A DNA stretch of 64,000 nt. It comes from Streptomyces sparsogenes (GTDB lineage Bacteria > Actinomycetota > Actinomycetes > Streptomycetales > Streptomycetaceae). The notes beneath the pieces are model-generated. The model was not told the DNA's origin. It saw only the letters and a list, made by a program, of their open reading frames with translations, and did not search any database. Position numbers and translations under genes: made by a program. The stretch is from NCBI RefSeq assembly GCF_001704635.1, contig NZ_MAXF01000084.1, positions 52,523 through 116,522 on the forward strand, given 5' to 3'. This document shows, piece after piece, positions 54,801-63,129 of the stretch (position 1 is the stretch's first letter; each line of letters begins with the position of its first letter).

Positions 54801-55727
54801 CTACAGGACCGCCACGGGTGCGACGGGGCTCCCCGCGCCGCCGACGAACGGCTCGGGCGTGGCCGACAGCAGAAACGTGTAGCGCCCCTCCTCCGCGCAG
54901 GCCTCCGACAGCCCCTCCAGATTCCAGTTCTGACCCTGCTGCATCCCCATCTCGACGAGATCCAGGGCGTGGACCGGCAGCCACAGGTTCTCTATCTCCG
55001 GGGGGAAGATCTCGAAGGTGAGGGTGTCGTTGGCGACCGCGGCCACGTCCCGGGCGTGGAACCACTCCGGGGTGCGCAGGGACAGTCCGGGGGACGGGAA
55101 GGCGTACGCCTCCTTCTCGCCCGCGAGATAGCGCCGGATCTGGCCGGTGCGCACCAGCACGATGTCGCCGGGGCGGACGGTGGTCCTCGCCAGCGCCTCG
55201 GCGGCTTCCAGGTCCTCGGGTGTGACGGCGTGGCCGTCGGGGAGCCGGTCGAGCCCGTTGGCGCGGGCGACGTCGAGGAGTACCCCGCGCGAGACGATGT
55301 GCCGCGCCTTGTCGATGCCGCTGAAGGCGGCGCGGCCGTGGGCGGTGACGGAGCCGGCGGGGCGGCCGTTGTAGATCCGGCCCGAGTGCGAGACATGGGT
55401 CAGCCCGTCCCAGTGGGTGCCCGCCTGAAGGCCCATCGTCACCGCGTCGTCGCTGGTGGCCACGGTGCCCGGGCCGAACATCTCCAGGTTGACGGCGACC
55501 ATGGTGTGCAGCGGGTTGACCCGGCCCGGGATGACCCCGGTCTGCACCCCGTCCTGCTGGAGCGGCACCGCGAGCGGGATGCGGCGGCCGCTGCGTATGG
55601 TCGCCGCGGCGTCCCTGACCACCTCGTCGGTGATCAGGTTGAGCGTGCCGATCTCGTCCGCCTCCCCCCAGCGGCCCCAGTTGTTGACGCGCTTGGCGAT
55701 GTCGTGGAATTCGGGCGGCAGGGCCAT
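54801..55727 (-). CDS. Cyclase-family metal-dependent hydrolase
   Basis: A 308-residue protein of the cyclase family (kynurenine formamidase-like). The metal-binding motif is LQAGTHWDGLTHVSHSG, and the later DIVLVRTGQIRRYL and EIENLWLPVHALDLVEMGMQ are typical. These enzymes open rings or hydrolyse amides and lactones, so it may act on a ring intermediate of the pathway. ATG 55727 has GAGGAGG upstream. It faces the SDR gene, with operator O3 in the gap. Confidence 0.9.
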   Translation of the reverse strand: MALPPEFHDIAKRVNNWGRWGEADEIGTLNLITDEVVRDAAATIRSGRRIPLAVPLQQDGVQTGVIPGRVNPLHTMVAVNLEMFGPGTVATSDDAVTMGLQAGTHWDGLTHVSHSGRIYNGRPAGSVTAHGRAAFSGIDKARHIVSRGVLLDVARANGLDRLPDGHAVTPEDLEAAEALARTTVRPGDIVLVRTGQIRRYLAGEKEAYAFPSPGLSLRTPEWFHARDVAAVANDTLTFEIFPPEIENLWLPVHALDLVEMGMQQGQNWNLEGLSEACAEEGRYTFLLSATPEPFVGGAGSPVAPVAVL

Positions 55728-55798
55728 GGAACCTCCTCGGTTCGGCTTCCGGTCGGGTTTTCGCCGGGGGCTTGTACTCGGGCCGCGTCTGCTCAAAA

Positions 55799-55817
55799 AT
55801 CTAACGAACCGTCAGAT
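55799..55817. promoter_or_regulatory. TetR-like operator O3 (cyclase/SDR gap)
   Basis: ATCTAAC-GAACC-GTCAGAT has the same 19-bp layout as O1 and O2 with one arm mismatch. It is 20 bp upstream of the SDR start and 71 bp upstream of the cyclase start. It links these genes to the same regulator. Confidence 0.7.
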
Positions 55818-55837
55818 ACTCCGGGAGGGGACGCGGC

Positions 55838-56749
55838 GTGGGGAACTTCTTGGCCGGCAAGGTGGTCGCCGTCACCGGGGCCGGGCGCGGCATCGGCCGG
55901 GCCGTGGCTATGGCGTGCGCGGCCGAAGGAGCCCAGGTCGTCGTCAACGACTACGGGGTCTCGATCGAGGGCGGCGAACCCAGCAGCGAGGTCGCCGAGG
56001 CGGCCGTCAAGGAGATCGAGGCGGCGGGCGGCACGGCGGTGGCCGTCGCCGACGACGTCTCCACCATGGCGGGCGGGCAGCGGATCGTCGACACCGCGCT
56101 CCAGCACTACGGGCGGCTCGACGGCGTGGTGTGCGTCGCCGGGATCCTGCGCGAGCGGATGCTCTTCAACATGACCGAGGAGGAGTGGGACCCCGTCGTC
56201 GCCACCCACCTCAAGGGCACCTTCACGGTCTTCCGGGCGGCCTCCGCGGTGATGCGCGCCCAGCGCTCCGGCACCCTGATCGGCTTCACCAGCGGCAACC
56301 ACCAGGGCAGCGTGGCGCAGGCCAACTACGCCTCCGCCAAGGGCGGGATCATCTCCCTGGTGCGCAGCGCCGCGCTGGGCCTCCACAAGTACGGGGTGAC
56401 CGCGAACTGCGTCGCGCCGGTCGCCCGGACCCGGATGTCGGCCAACGTGCCCATGGAGCTCAAGGAGATCGGCGAGCCGGAGGACGTCGCGGCGCTGGTC
56501 GTCTATCTGCTGAGCGACCGGGCCCGGGACGAGAAGATCACCGGACAGGTCTACACGATCGCGGGGCCCAAGATCGCGGTCTGGGCCCAGCCCCGGGAGC
56601 TGCGCGCCGGATACGCGGAAGGCGCCTGGACCCCGGAGAAGATCGCCGACTTCCTCCCGGGCACGGTCGGGACCGACCCCATGCCGATGCTCGCGCAGCT
56701 CGACGCCATGGCCAAGGCCGCGGCCGAGGGCCAACGCCCCAACGCGTGA
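55838..56749 (+). CDS. SDR oxidoreductase (17-beta-HSD/MFE-like)
   Basis: A 303-residue SDR. The cofactor loop is VAVTGAGRGIGRAVAMACAA, and the NAG-like VVCVAGILRERMLFNMTEEE is typical of multifunctional-enzyme-type 3-hydroxyacyl-CoA dehydrogenases. Catalytic Ser/Tyr/Lys are in GFTSGNHQGSVAQANYASAK. It could carry out the hydroxyacyl-CoA oxidation of the pathway. GTG 55838 has GGGAGGGG upstream. An acyl-CoA dehydrogenase follows 37 bp on. Confidence 0.92.
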   Translation: MGNFLAGKVVAVTGAGRGIGRAVAMACAAEGAQVVVNDYGVSIEGGEPSSEVAEAAVKEIEAAGGTAVAVADDVSTMAGGQRIVDTALQHYGRLDGVVCVAGILRERMLFNMTEEEWDPVVATHLKGTFTVFRAASAVMRAQRSGTLIGFTSGNHQGSVAQANYASAKGGIISLVRSAALGLHKYGVTANCVAPVARTRMSANVPMELKEIGEPEDVAALVVYLLSDRARDEKITGQVYTIAGPKIAVWAQPRELRAGYAEGAWTPEKIADFLPGTVGTDPMPMLAQLDAMAKAAAEGQRPNA

Positions 56750-56786
56750 CCGGCCCCGCGGGCGCGGGACGGAGACGGGAGAAGCC

Positions 56787-57941
56787 GTGGACTTCGATTT
56801 CGGACCGGACGACGAACGCTTTCGCACCCGCGCCCGCGACTGGCTCGGCGAGCACGCCAACGGATCGGCGGACCGCCGCGCCTGGGAGCGGCAGCTGGGC
56901 GCCGACGGCTGGATCGGGCTCGGCTGGGACCGTACGCACGGCACCTACGGCAACCGGCCCGCCACCCTGACCCAGCAGGTCGTCTGGGCCGAGGAGTACG
57001 CCCGTGCCGGGGCCCCCGCCCGGCTCGGCCACATTGGCGAGAACCTCCTCGCCCCGACCCTGCTCGCCCACGGTGACGACGCCCAGCGCGCCCGCTTCCT
57101 GCCCCCCGTGGCCCGTGGCGAGGAGCTGTGGTGCCAGGGCTACAGCGAGCCCGGGGCCGGATCGGACCTCGCCGGGGTGCGGACCCGCGCCGTCCGCGAC
57201 CCGGGCGACGGCACCTACCGCGTCACCGGACAGAAGATCTGGACCTCCCTGGCCCACGAGGCCGACTGGTGCTTCGTCCTGGCGCGCACCGAGGAAGACT
57301 CACACCGCCATCACGGTCTCTCCTTTCTTCTCGTACCGATGGACCAGCCCGGCCGGGTCGAGGTGCGCCCGATCCGGCAGCTGACCGGTGACGCCGAGTT
57401 CAACGAGGTCTTCTTCGACGGCGCGGTGGCACGCGCCGAACACCTCGTCGGCGGCGCCGGCCAGGGCTGGCGCGTCGCCATGGGTCTGCTCGCCACGGAG
57501 CGCGGCGTCTCCACCCTCGCCCAGCAGATCGGCTTCGCCCGGGAGCTCGACCGGGTCGTGCGGCTGGCCCTGCGCACCGGTGCCGCCGCCGACCCCGTGC
57601 TGCGCGATCGGCTCACCCGTCAGTGGGCCGAGCTGAAGACCATGCGCTGGAACGCGCTGCGGACCCTGGGCGGGGCGCAGGACCCCGGCGCGCCCAGCGT
57701 CGCCAAGCTGCTGTGGGGCGGCTGGCACCAGCGGCTTGGTGAACTGGCCGTGCGGGTGAGGGGCGCCGCGGCCGCGCTCGGTCCCGAGCGGTGGACCGCC
57801 GACCGGCCGTACGCACTCGACGACGCGCAGCGCCTCTTCCTCTTCTCCCGCGCCGACACCATCTACGGCGGCTCGGACGAGATCCAGCGGAACATCATCG
57901 CCGAGCGCGTTCTCAACCTCCCTAAGGAATCACGCGGATGA
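56787..57941 (+). CDS. Acyl-CoA dehydrogenase (third)
   Basis: A 384-residue acyl-CoA dehydrogenase with WCQGYSEPGAGSDLAGVRTR, GQKIWTSLAHEADWCFVLAR, and the C-terminal IYGGSDEIQRNIIAERVLNL. The Tyr-Glu-Gly base position reads YGG, as in several large-chain actinobacterial FadE proteins. GTG 56787 begins VDFDFGPDDERF with AGACGGGAGAAG upstream. It overlaps the aldehyde dehydrogenase by 4 bp (ATGA). It may act on a different chain length or ring from the 51306/52466 pair. Confidence 0.92.
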   Translation: MDFDFGPDDERFRTRARDWLGEHANGSADRRAWERQLGADGWIGLGWDRTHGTYGNRPATLTQQVVWAEEYARAGAPARLGHIGENLLAPTLLAHGDDAQRARFLPPVARGEELWCQGYSEPGAGSDLAGVRTRAVRDPGDGTYRVTGQKIWTSLAHEADWCFVLARTEEDSHRHHGLSFLLVPMDQPGRVEVRPIRQLTGDAEFNEVFFDGAVARAEHLVGGAGQGWRVAMGLLATERGVSTLAQQIGFARELDRVVRLALRTGAAADPVLRDRLTRQWAELKTMRWNALRTLGGAQDPGAPSVAKLLWGGWHQRLGELAVRVRGAAAALGPERWTADRPYALDDAQRLFLFSRADTIYGGSDEIQRNIIAERVLNLPKESRG

Positions 57942-59485
57942 ACACGGACGGGCCGAAGACGGACAGCGCGCCCGCGCGAGCGGGGCGGGGACGGGCGGCG
58001 CAGGAGCGGGCGGGGCAGGGCCGGGCGGCGTACGGGCACTGGATCGGCGGCGGCTGGCGGCGGCCAGGACCGGGCCACTATCCGGTCACCAACCCCGCCA
58101 CCGAGCAGACCGTCGGCCACGCCCCGGAGGCCGACGCGGCCGACGTCGACGCCGCCGTGAGCGCGGCACGGGACGCCTACGAGGGGTGGGCGCGCACCGC
58201 CCCCCGTGAGCGCGCCGCCGTGCTCGACCGCGCCGCCGCCCTGATCGCCGAACACGCCCCCGACCTGGTCCCGCTCGCCCAGGCCGAGACCGGTGCGACC
58301 CTGCGCGTCGCCAGGGCCATGCAGGTGCCCCCGGCCGCCGACCGCTTCCGCAGGTACGCGCGCGGCGCCGTCGAGCCCGACACGGTCCCGCTCGCTCCCG
58401 TGCCCGTGGCCGCCACGCCGCTGGCTCCCGGCGGGCTCATCGGCGCGGCCGCGATCCGCCGCCCCATGGGTGTGGTGGGCTGTATCACCTCCTACAACTT
58501 CCCCCTCGCCAACCTCGCGGGCAAGGTCGCCCCGGCCCTGGCGATGGGAAATACGGTCGTTGCCAAACCGGCCCCGCAGGACCCCCTGTGCTGTTTGGAA
58601 CTCGGCCCCCTGCTGAAGGAGGCCGGGCTCCCGGACGGTGTCTTCAATGTCGTCACCGGGTCGGGCGCGGCCACGGGCGAGGCACTCGTGGCGCACCCCG
58701 GTGTCGACATGGTCAGCTTCACCGGCTCCACCGCCGTGGGAAGGAAGATCGCCGAATCCGCAGGCCACTCGATGAAGCGCACCCTGATGGAGCTCGGGGG
58801 CAAGGGCGCGGCCATCGTCCTTGGGGACGCCGACGAGTCGGTGATCAAGTCGGCGGTCGGGGCGGTCGGTTCGACCTGGTCCTTCCACAGCGGGCAGATC
58901 TGCACGGCGCCGACCCGCGTGCTCGTCCATCGATCGCTGTACGAGAAGGTCATCGCCGCACTCACACGGTATGCGAGATCGCTGACGGTCGGGGACCCTG
59001 TGGATAACTCCACGATCGTCGGCCCGCTGATCTCCGCGGCCCAGCGCGACCGCGTCGAGGCGTACCTCGCCGGCGCCCGTGAGCAGGGCGCCCGGATCGT
59101 GGTGGGCGGCGAACGGCCCGCCGCCGAGCCCGGCTTCTATGTCGCCCCCGCCCTGATCACCGACGCGACCCCCGACATGACCGTCGCGCAGGAGGAGATC
59201 TTCGGCCCGGTCGTCGTCGCCCTCCCCTTCGATGACGAGGACGAGGCGGTCCGCATCGCCTGCTCCACCCCGTACGGCCTGTACGACTACGTCTTCAGCG
59301 CCGACGCGGGCCGCGCCTGGGCCCTCGCCGCCCGCCTGCGCAGCGGCAACGTCGGCATCAACACCGCCCAGCGCCACCCCGAGACGCCGTTCGGCGGCTT
59401 CAAGCACAGCGGGGTGGGGCGCGACGGCGGCTCGTTCGGCCTGCACGCGTACAGCGAACTCCAGTCGCTGGTCTGGGCTTCGTGA
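57938..59485 (+). CDS. Aldehyde dehydrogenase
   Basis: A 515-residue NAD(P)-dependent aldehyde dehydrogenase. The catalytic Glu is in KRTLMELGGKGAAIVLGDAD and the nucleophile Cys in WSFHSGQICTAPTRVLVHRS. The cofactor-binding GSGAATGEALVAHPGVDMVS and the C-terminal GNVGINTAQRHPETPFGGFK are normal. The first 30 or so residues are an Arg/Gly/Gln-rich tail beyond the family start (YGHWIGGGWRRPGPG). It is coupled to the preceding gene and followed by the alcohol dehydrogenase. Confidence 0.93.
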   Translation: MNTDGPKTDSAPARAGRGRAAQERAGQGRAAYGHWIGGGWRRPGPGHYPVTNPATEQTVGHAPEADAADVDAAVSAARDAYEGWARTAPRERAAVLDRAAALIAEHAPDLVPLAQAETGATLRVARAMQVPPAADRFRRYARGAVEPDTVPLAPVPVAATPLAPGGLIGAAAIRRPMGVVGCITSYNFPLANLAGKVAPALAMGNTVVAKPAPQDPLCCLELGPLLKEAGLPDGVFNVVTGSGAATGEALVAHPGVDMVSFTGSTAVGRKIAESAGHSMKRTLMELGGKGAAIVLGDADESVIKSAVGAVGSTWSFHSGQICTAPTRVLVHRSLYEKVIAALTRYARSLTVGDPVDNSTIVGPLISAAQRDRVEAYLAGAREQGARIVVGGERPAAEPGFYVAPALITDATPDMTVAQEEIFGPVVVALPFDDEDEAVRIACSTPYGLYDYVFSADAGRAWALAARLRSGNVGINTAQRHPETPFGGFKHSGVGRDGGSFGLHAYSELQSLVWAS

Positions 59486-59552
59486 GACCGGCCCGGCCCG
59501 GGTGCCAGAAGCGGGGCCGGACGAGGGACGGGAAGGGGAGTGTGAAGCGGTG

Positions 59553-60602
59553 ATGAGAGGCGTCATCTTCGACGGCACCGAGCCACGGGCGGTCGACGAC
59601 CTGGAGATCCGGGAGCCCGGCCCCGGCGAGGTGCTGGTCTCCGTCGCCGCCGCCGGGCTGTGCCACAGCGACCTGTCCGTCCTCGACGGCACGATCCCCT
59701 TCCCCGTGCCCGTCGTGCTCGGCCACGAGGGCGCGGGCACGGTGGCGGCGGTCGGCTCCGGCGTCACCCACGTCGCCCCCGGCGACCATGTCGCCCTGTC
59801 CACCATCGCCAACTGCGGGACCTGCGCAGACTGCCACCGCGGCCGCCCCACCATGTGCCGCAAGGCGATCGGCAGGCCCGGCCGGCCGTTCAGCCGCGGC
59901 GGGCGGCCGCTGTTCAACTTCGCCTCGAACTCCGCCTTCGCCGAGCGGACGCTGGTCAAGGCGGTGCAGGCTGTCAAGATTCCCGAGGACCTCCCGCTCA
60001 CCTCGGCCGCCCTCATCGGCTGCGGCGTGCTCACCGGCGTCGGCGCCGTGCTCAACCGCGCCCGGGTCGACCGCGGCGAGTCGGTCGTCGTCATCGGCAC
60101 CGGCGGGATCGGCCTCAATGTGCTGCAGGGCGCCAGGATCGCCGGGGCCGCGCCGATCGTCGCCGTCGACTCCAACCCCGCGAAGGAGTCCCTGGCCAGG
60201 GAGTTCGGCGCCACGCACTTCGTCTCCTCGGCGACCGCCGCGCGGGAGGTCCTGCCCTCGGGCGCCGACCACGCCTTCGAGTGCGTCGGCAGCACCCGGC
60301 TCATCCGCGAGGCCGTCGACCTGCTCGACCGGCACGGCCAGGCGGTGCTGCTCGGCGTGCCGCCCGCCGACGCCGAAGCGTCCTTCCTCGTCTCCTCCCT
60401 GTATCTGGACAAGGCGATCCTGGGCTGCCGCTACGGCTCGGCCCGGCCGCAGCGCGACATCGCCCTGTACGCCGACCTCTACCGCCGGGGCCGACTGCTG
60501 CTGGACGAACTGGTCACCCGCACCTACCCCGTCGAGGACTTCCCGAAGGCCGCCGACGACGCGCGGGCGGGCCGGGTGGCCCGGGCCGTGCTCACGTTCT
60601 GA
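59553..60602 (+). CDS. Zinc-dependent alcohol dehydrogenase
   Basis: A 349-residue MDR-family enzyme. Catalytic zinc ligands lie in AAGLCHSDLS and LGHEGAGTV, and the structural zinc uses the Cys set NCGTCADCHRGRPTMC. The Rossmann motif is VVVIGTGGIGLNVLQGARIA. ATG 59553 has GGGGAG upstream; a GTG 3 bases before is possible. It should oxidise the entry alcohol of the pathway. Its end overlaps the convergent regulator by 11 bp. Confidence 0.93.
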   Translation: MRGVIFDGTEPRAVDDLEIREPGPGEVLVSVAAAGLCHSDLSVLDGTIPFPVPVVLGHEGAGTVAAVGSGVTHVAPGDHVALSTIANCGTCADCHRGRPTMCRKAIGRPGRPFSRGGRPLFNFASNSAFAERTLVKAVQAVKIPEDLPLTSAALIGCGVLTGVGAVLNRARVDRGESVVVIGTGGIGLNVLQGARIAGAAPIVAVDSNPAKESLAREFGATHFVSSATAAREVLPSGADHAFECVGSTRLIREAVDLLDRHGQAVLLGVPPADAEASFLVSSLYLDKAILGCRYGSARPQRDIALYADLYRRGRLLLDELVTRTYPVEDFPKAADDARAGRVARAVLTF

Positions 60603-61707
60603 CGGGCTGCCCGTCGACGCGGATGCCGGCCGTGACGCGGAAGGTGCGCCGGTAGGCGGTGGGGGAGACGCCGAGCGCCGCCTGCAGGTGCTGCCGCATC
60701 GACGCGGCCGTGCCGAAGCCCGCGTCCCGCGCCACCTGGTCCACCGACAGGTCGGTGCGCTCCAGCAGGTGTCTGGCCCGCTCCACGCGCTGCTGGACGA
60801 GCCACTGCCCGGGGCTGAGCCCGACCTCCTCGCGGAAGCGGCGGGTGAAGGTCCGTACGCTCATCGACTCCTGGTCGGCCAGTTCGCGCAGCGAGATGGG
60901 GTGCTCCAGGCGGCTCAGGGCCCAGGCGCGGGCCGCCGTCGTGGTCGCCTGCTGCGGCTCGGGGAGCGGGCGCTCGATGTACTGCGCCTGGCCGCCGTCG
61001 CGGTACGGCGGCACCAGGCTGCGTCGGGCGACCTCGTTGGCGACGGCCGCGCCGTGATCGCGCCGCACCACGTGCAGGCACAGGTCGATGCCCGAGGCGA
61101 CGCCGGCGGAGGTGAGCACGTCGCCGTCGTCGACGAACAGTACGTCCGGGTCGACCGCGATGGAGGGGAAGAGCTCCCGGAAGTGGGCGACGCTGTGCCA
61201 GTGGGTGGTGGCGGGGCGGCCGTCGAGCAGCCCGGCGGCCGCGAGCACATAGCCGCCGGTGCAGATGGAGATCCAGCGGACGCCGGGCCGGGCGTGGGCC
61301 AGCGCGGCGGCCAGCTCGGGGGTGAGCCTGCCCTCCGTATGGACCGGCCCCAGTTCGTACGAGGCGGGCACGACGATGGTGTCGGCGTCGGCCAGCGCCT
61401 CGGGGCCCTGCTCGACGACGATCGGGAAGTCGGCGTCCGTCGGCACCTTGCCGGGCCGGGGCGTACAGCTGAACACCTCGTAGAGCCGGTGCCCCTCGGA
61501 GCGGGCCTTGCCGAAGATCCTGAAGGGGATGCCCAGCTCGAAGGGGATCACGCCGGGCAGGGCGAACACGGCGACGCGATGGCGCCCCGCGGGCTTCCCG
61601 GACGCGGACTCCGCGGGCGCGGGCTTCCCGGGCGCCGGTTTCCCGCACGCGGGGTCCGCGGCGGCGGGCTTTCGGTCTGCGCCGGGCCTTCGGCGGGCCT
61701 CGGGCAT
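60592..61707 (-). CDS. GlxA-family AraC regulator with DJ-1/PfpI-like domain
   Basis: A 371-residue regulator. The N-terminal amidase-like (DJ-1/PfpI) domain is about residues 43-210, including VFALPGVIPFELGIPFRIFG and the Cys elbow WISICTGGYVLAAAGLLDGR. The C-terminal AraC helix-turn-helix pair is LADQESMSVRTFTRRFREEV and DQVARDAGFGTAASMRQHLQ. The first 42 residues are a Lys/Pro/Ala repeat tail. ATG 61707 has GGAGG. It probably activates the neighbouring catabolic or MFS genes. Its ligand is unknown. Confidence 0.92.
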   Translation of the reverse strand: MPEARRRPGADRKPAAADPACGKPAPGKPAPAESASGKPAGRHRVAVFALPGVIPFELGIPFRIFGKARSEGHRLYEVFSCTPRPGKVPTDADFPIVVEQGPEALADADTIVVPASYELGPVHTEGRLTPELAAALAHARPGVRWISICTGGYVLAAAGLLDGRPATTHWHSVAHFRELFPSIAVDPDVLFVDDGDVLTSAGVASGIDLCLHVVRRDHGAAVANEVARRSLVPPYRDGGQAQYIERPLPEPQQATTTAARAWALSRLEHPISLRELADQESMSVRTFTRRFREEVGLSPGQWLVQQRVERARHLLERTDLSVDQVARDAGFGTAASMRQHLQAALGVSPTAYRRTFRVTAGIRVDGQPVRT

Positions 61708-61809
61708 CGGGCCTCCACAGCTGGCCTGGGGAGTGTCGTGGCCCGATCCTAGCGAATGCTGTCCTTCGGGCCACTCGTACGGACCGGGCGGGGCCCCGAT
61801 GCTGATCCG

Positions 61810-63129
61810 GTGACGCAGACAACCGAACTTCCAGGGACTCCAGGACAGGACGAGCGGCCCGTTCCACCCCGGCGGCAGCCGAGGATCCACCGGGCGTGGT
61901 GGGTGGCCGCCGTCACCTTTGTGACGATCGTCGGCGCGGCCGGCTTCGCTTCGCTGCCCGGTCTGCTGATCGACCCCCTGCACGAGGAATTCGGCTGGTC
62001 ACGGGGGCTGATCGGGTTCGCGGTATCCGTGAATCTCGCGCTCTATGGGCTCACCGCTCCCTTCGCCGCCGCCCTTATGGACCGCTTCGGCATCCGTAAG
62101 GTCGTCGCCTGCGCGCTCACGGTGATCGCCGCGGGTGCGGCGCTCACGGTCTTCATGACCGCCGCCTGGCAACTCATCCTCTGCTGGGGCGTCCTGGTGG
62201 GCATCGGCAGCGGCTCCATGGCGCTGGCCTTCGCCGCGACCGTCACCAACCGGTGGTTCGTCCAGCGGCGCGGCCTGGTCACCGGCATCCTCACGGCGGG
62301 AGGCGCCTCCGGTCAGCTGGTGTTCCTGCCGGCCCTGTCGTGGATCGTGGAGCACCACCACTGGCGCCCGGCCGCGGTCACGGTGGCGGTCGCCGCGTTC
62401 GCCGTCGTGCCCTTCGTCTGGCTGCTGCTGCGCGACCACCCGGCCGATGTGGGCCTGGCCGCGTACGGGGCCGAGGGGCCGCCCACCCCGAAGCCCGCCC
62501 CGCGGCGGGGCGCGGCCCGCCGGGCGATCACCGCCCTGGTCTCGGCCGCGCGCACCGGACCGTTCTGGCTGCTGGCCGGGACCTTCGCGATCTGCGGCGC
62601 CTCCACCAACGGCCTGGTCAAGACCCACTTCGTGCCCGCCGCGCACGACCACCACATGCCGGTGACGGTCGCCGCGAGTCTGCTCGCCGTCATCGGGATC
62701 TTCGACATCGTGGGCACGGTGGCCTCCGGCTGGCTCACCGACCGCTTCGACGCGCGGCGGCTGCTCGCCGTCTATTACGCGCTGCGCGGGCTGTCGCTGA
62801 TGTTCCTGCCGCTCCTGCTCGCGGACAGCGTGCGGCCCCCGATGATCTTCTTCATCGTCTTCTACGGACTCGACTGGGTCGCGACCGTGCCGCCCACCAT
62901 CGCCCTGTGCCGCGAGCACTACGGCGAGGACAGCGCGATCGTCTTCGGGTGGGTGCTGGCCTCCCACCAGGTGGGCGCGGGGCTGGTGGCCTTCGTCGGC
63001 GGGGTGGTGCGGGACGCCTTCGGGTCGTACGACATGGTCTGGTACGGGGCGGGCGCGCTGTGCGCGATGGCCGCGCTGATGGCCCTGGTGATCCGGCGGG
63101 AGCGGGAGGAAGTCCCCCGGGTCGCCTAG
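61810..63129 (+). CDS. MFS transporter
   Basis: A 439-residue major-facilitator protein with about 12 transmembrane segments. Typical features are the loop 2-3 motif DRFGIRKVVACALTVIAAG, the equivalent second-half GWLTDRFDARRLLAVYYALR, and an N-terminal His/Arg-rich tail. The closest groups by feel are the monocarboxylate/oxalate-type MFS. It could import the cluster substrate or export a product. The start is GTG 61810 (weak ribosome-binding site); an ATG at 61756 extends the frame by 18 residues. An IS982 element follows within tens of bases. Confidence 0.88.
   Translation: MTQTTELPGTPGQDERPVPPRRQPRIHRAWWVAAVTFVTIVGAAGFASLPGLLIDPLHEEFGWSRGLIGFAVSVNLALYGLTAPFAAALMDRFGIRKVVACALTVIAAGAALTVFMTAAWQLILCWGVLVGIGSGSMALAFAATVTNRWFVQRRGLVTGILTAGGASGQLVFLPALSWIVEHHHWRPAAVTVAVAAFAVVPFVWLLLRDHPADVGLAAYGAEGPPTPKPAPRRGAARRAITALVSAARTGPFWLLAGTFAICGASTNGLVKTHFVPAAHDHHMPVTVAASLLAVIGIFDIVGTVASGWLTDRFDARRLLAVYYALRGLSLMFLPLLLADSVRPPMIFFIVFYGLDWVATVPPTIALCREHYGEDSAIVFGWVLASHQVGAGLVAFVGGVVRDAFGSYDMVWYGAGALCAMAALMALVIRREREEVPRVA

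Noticed and set aside
57863..60412. 849-codon open frame opposite the aldehyde and alcohol dehydrogenases
   Set aside because: Antisense of two clear enzymes; no motif on the minus strand.
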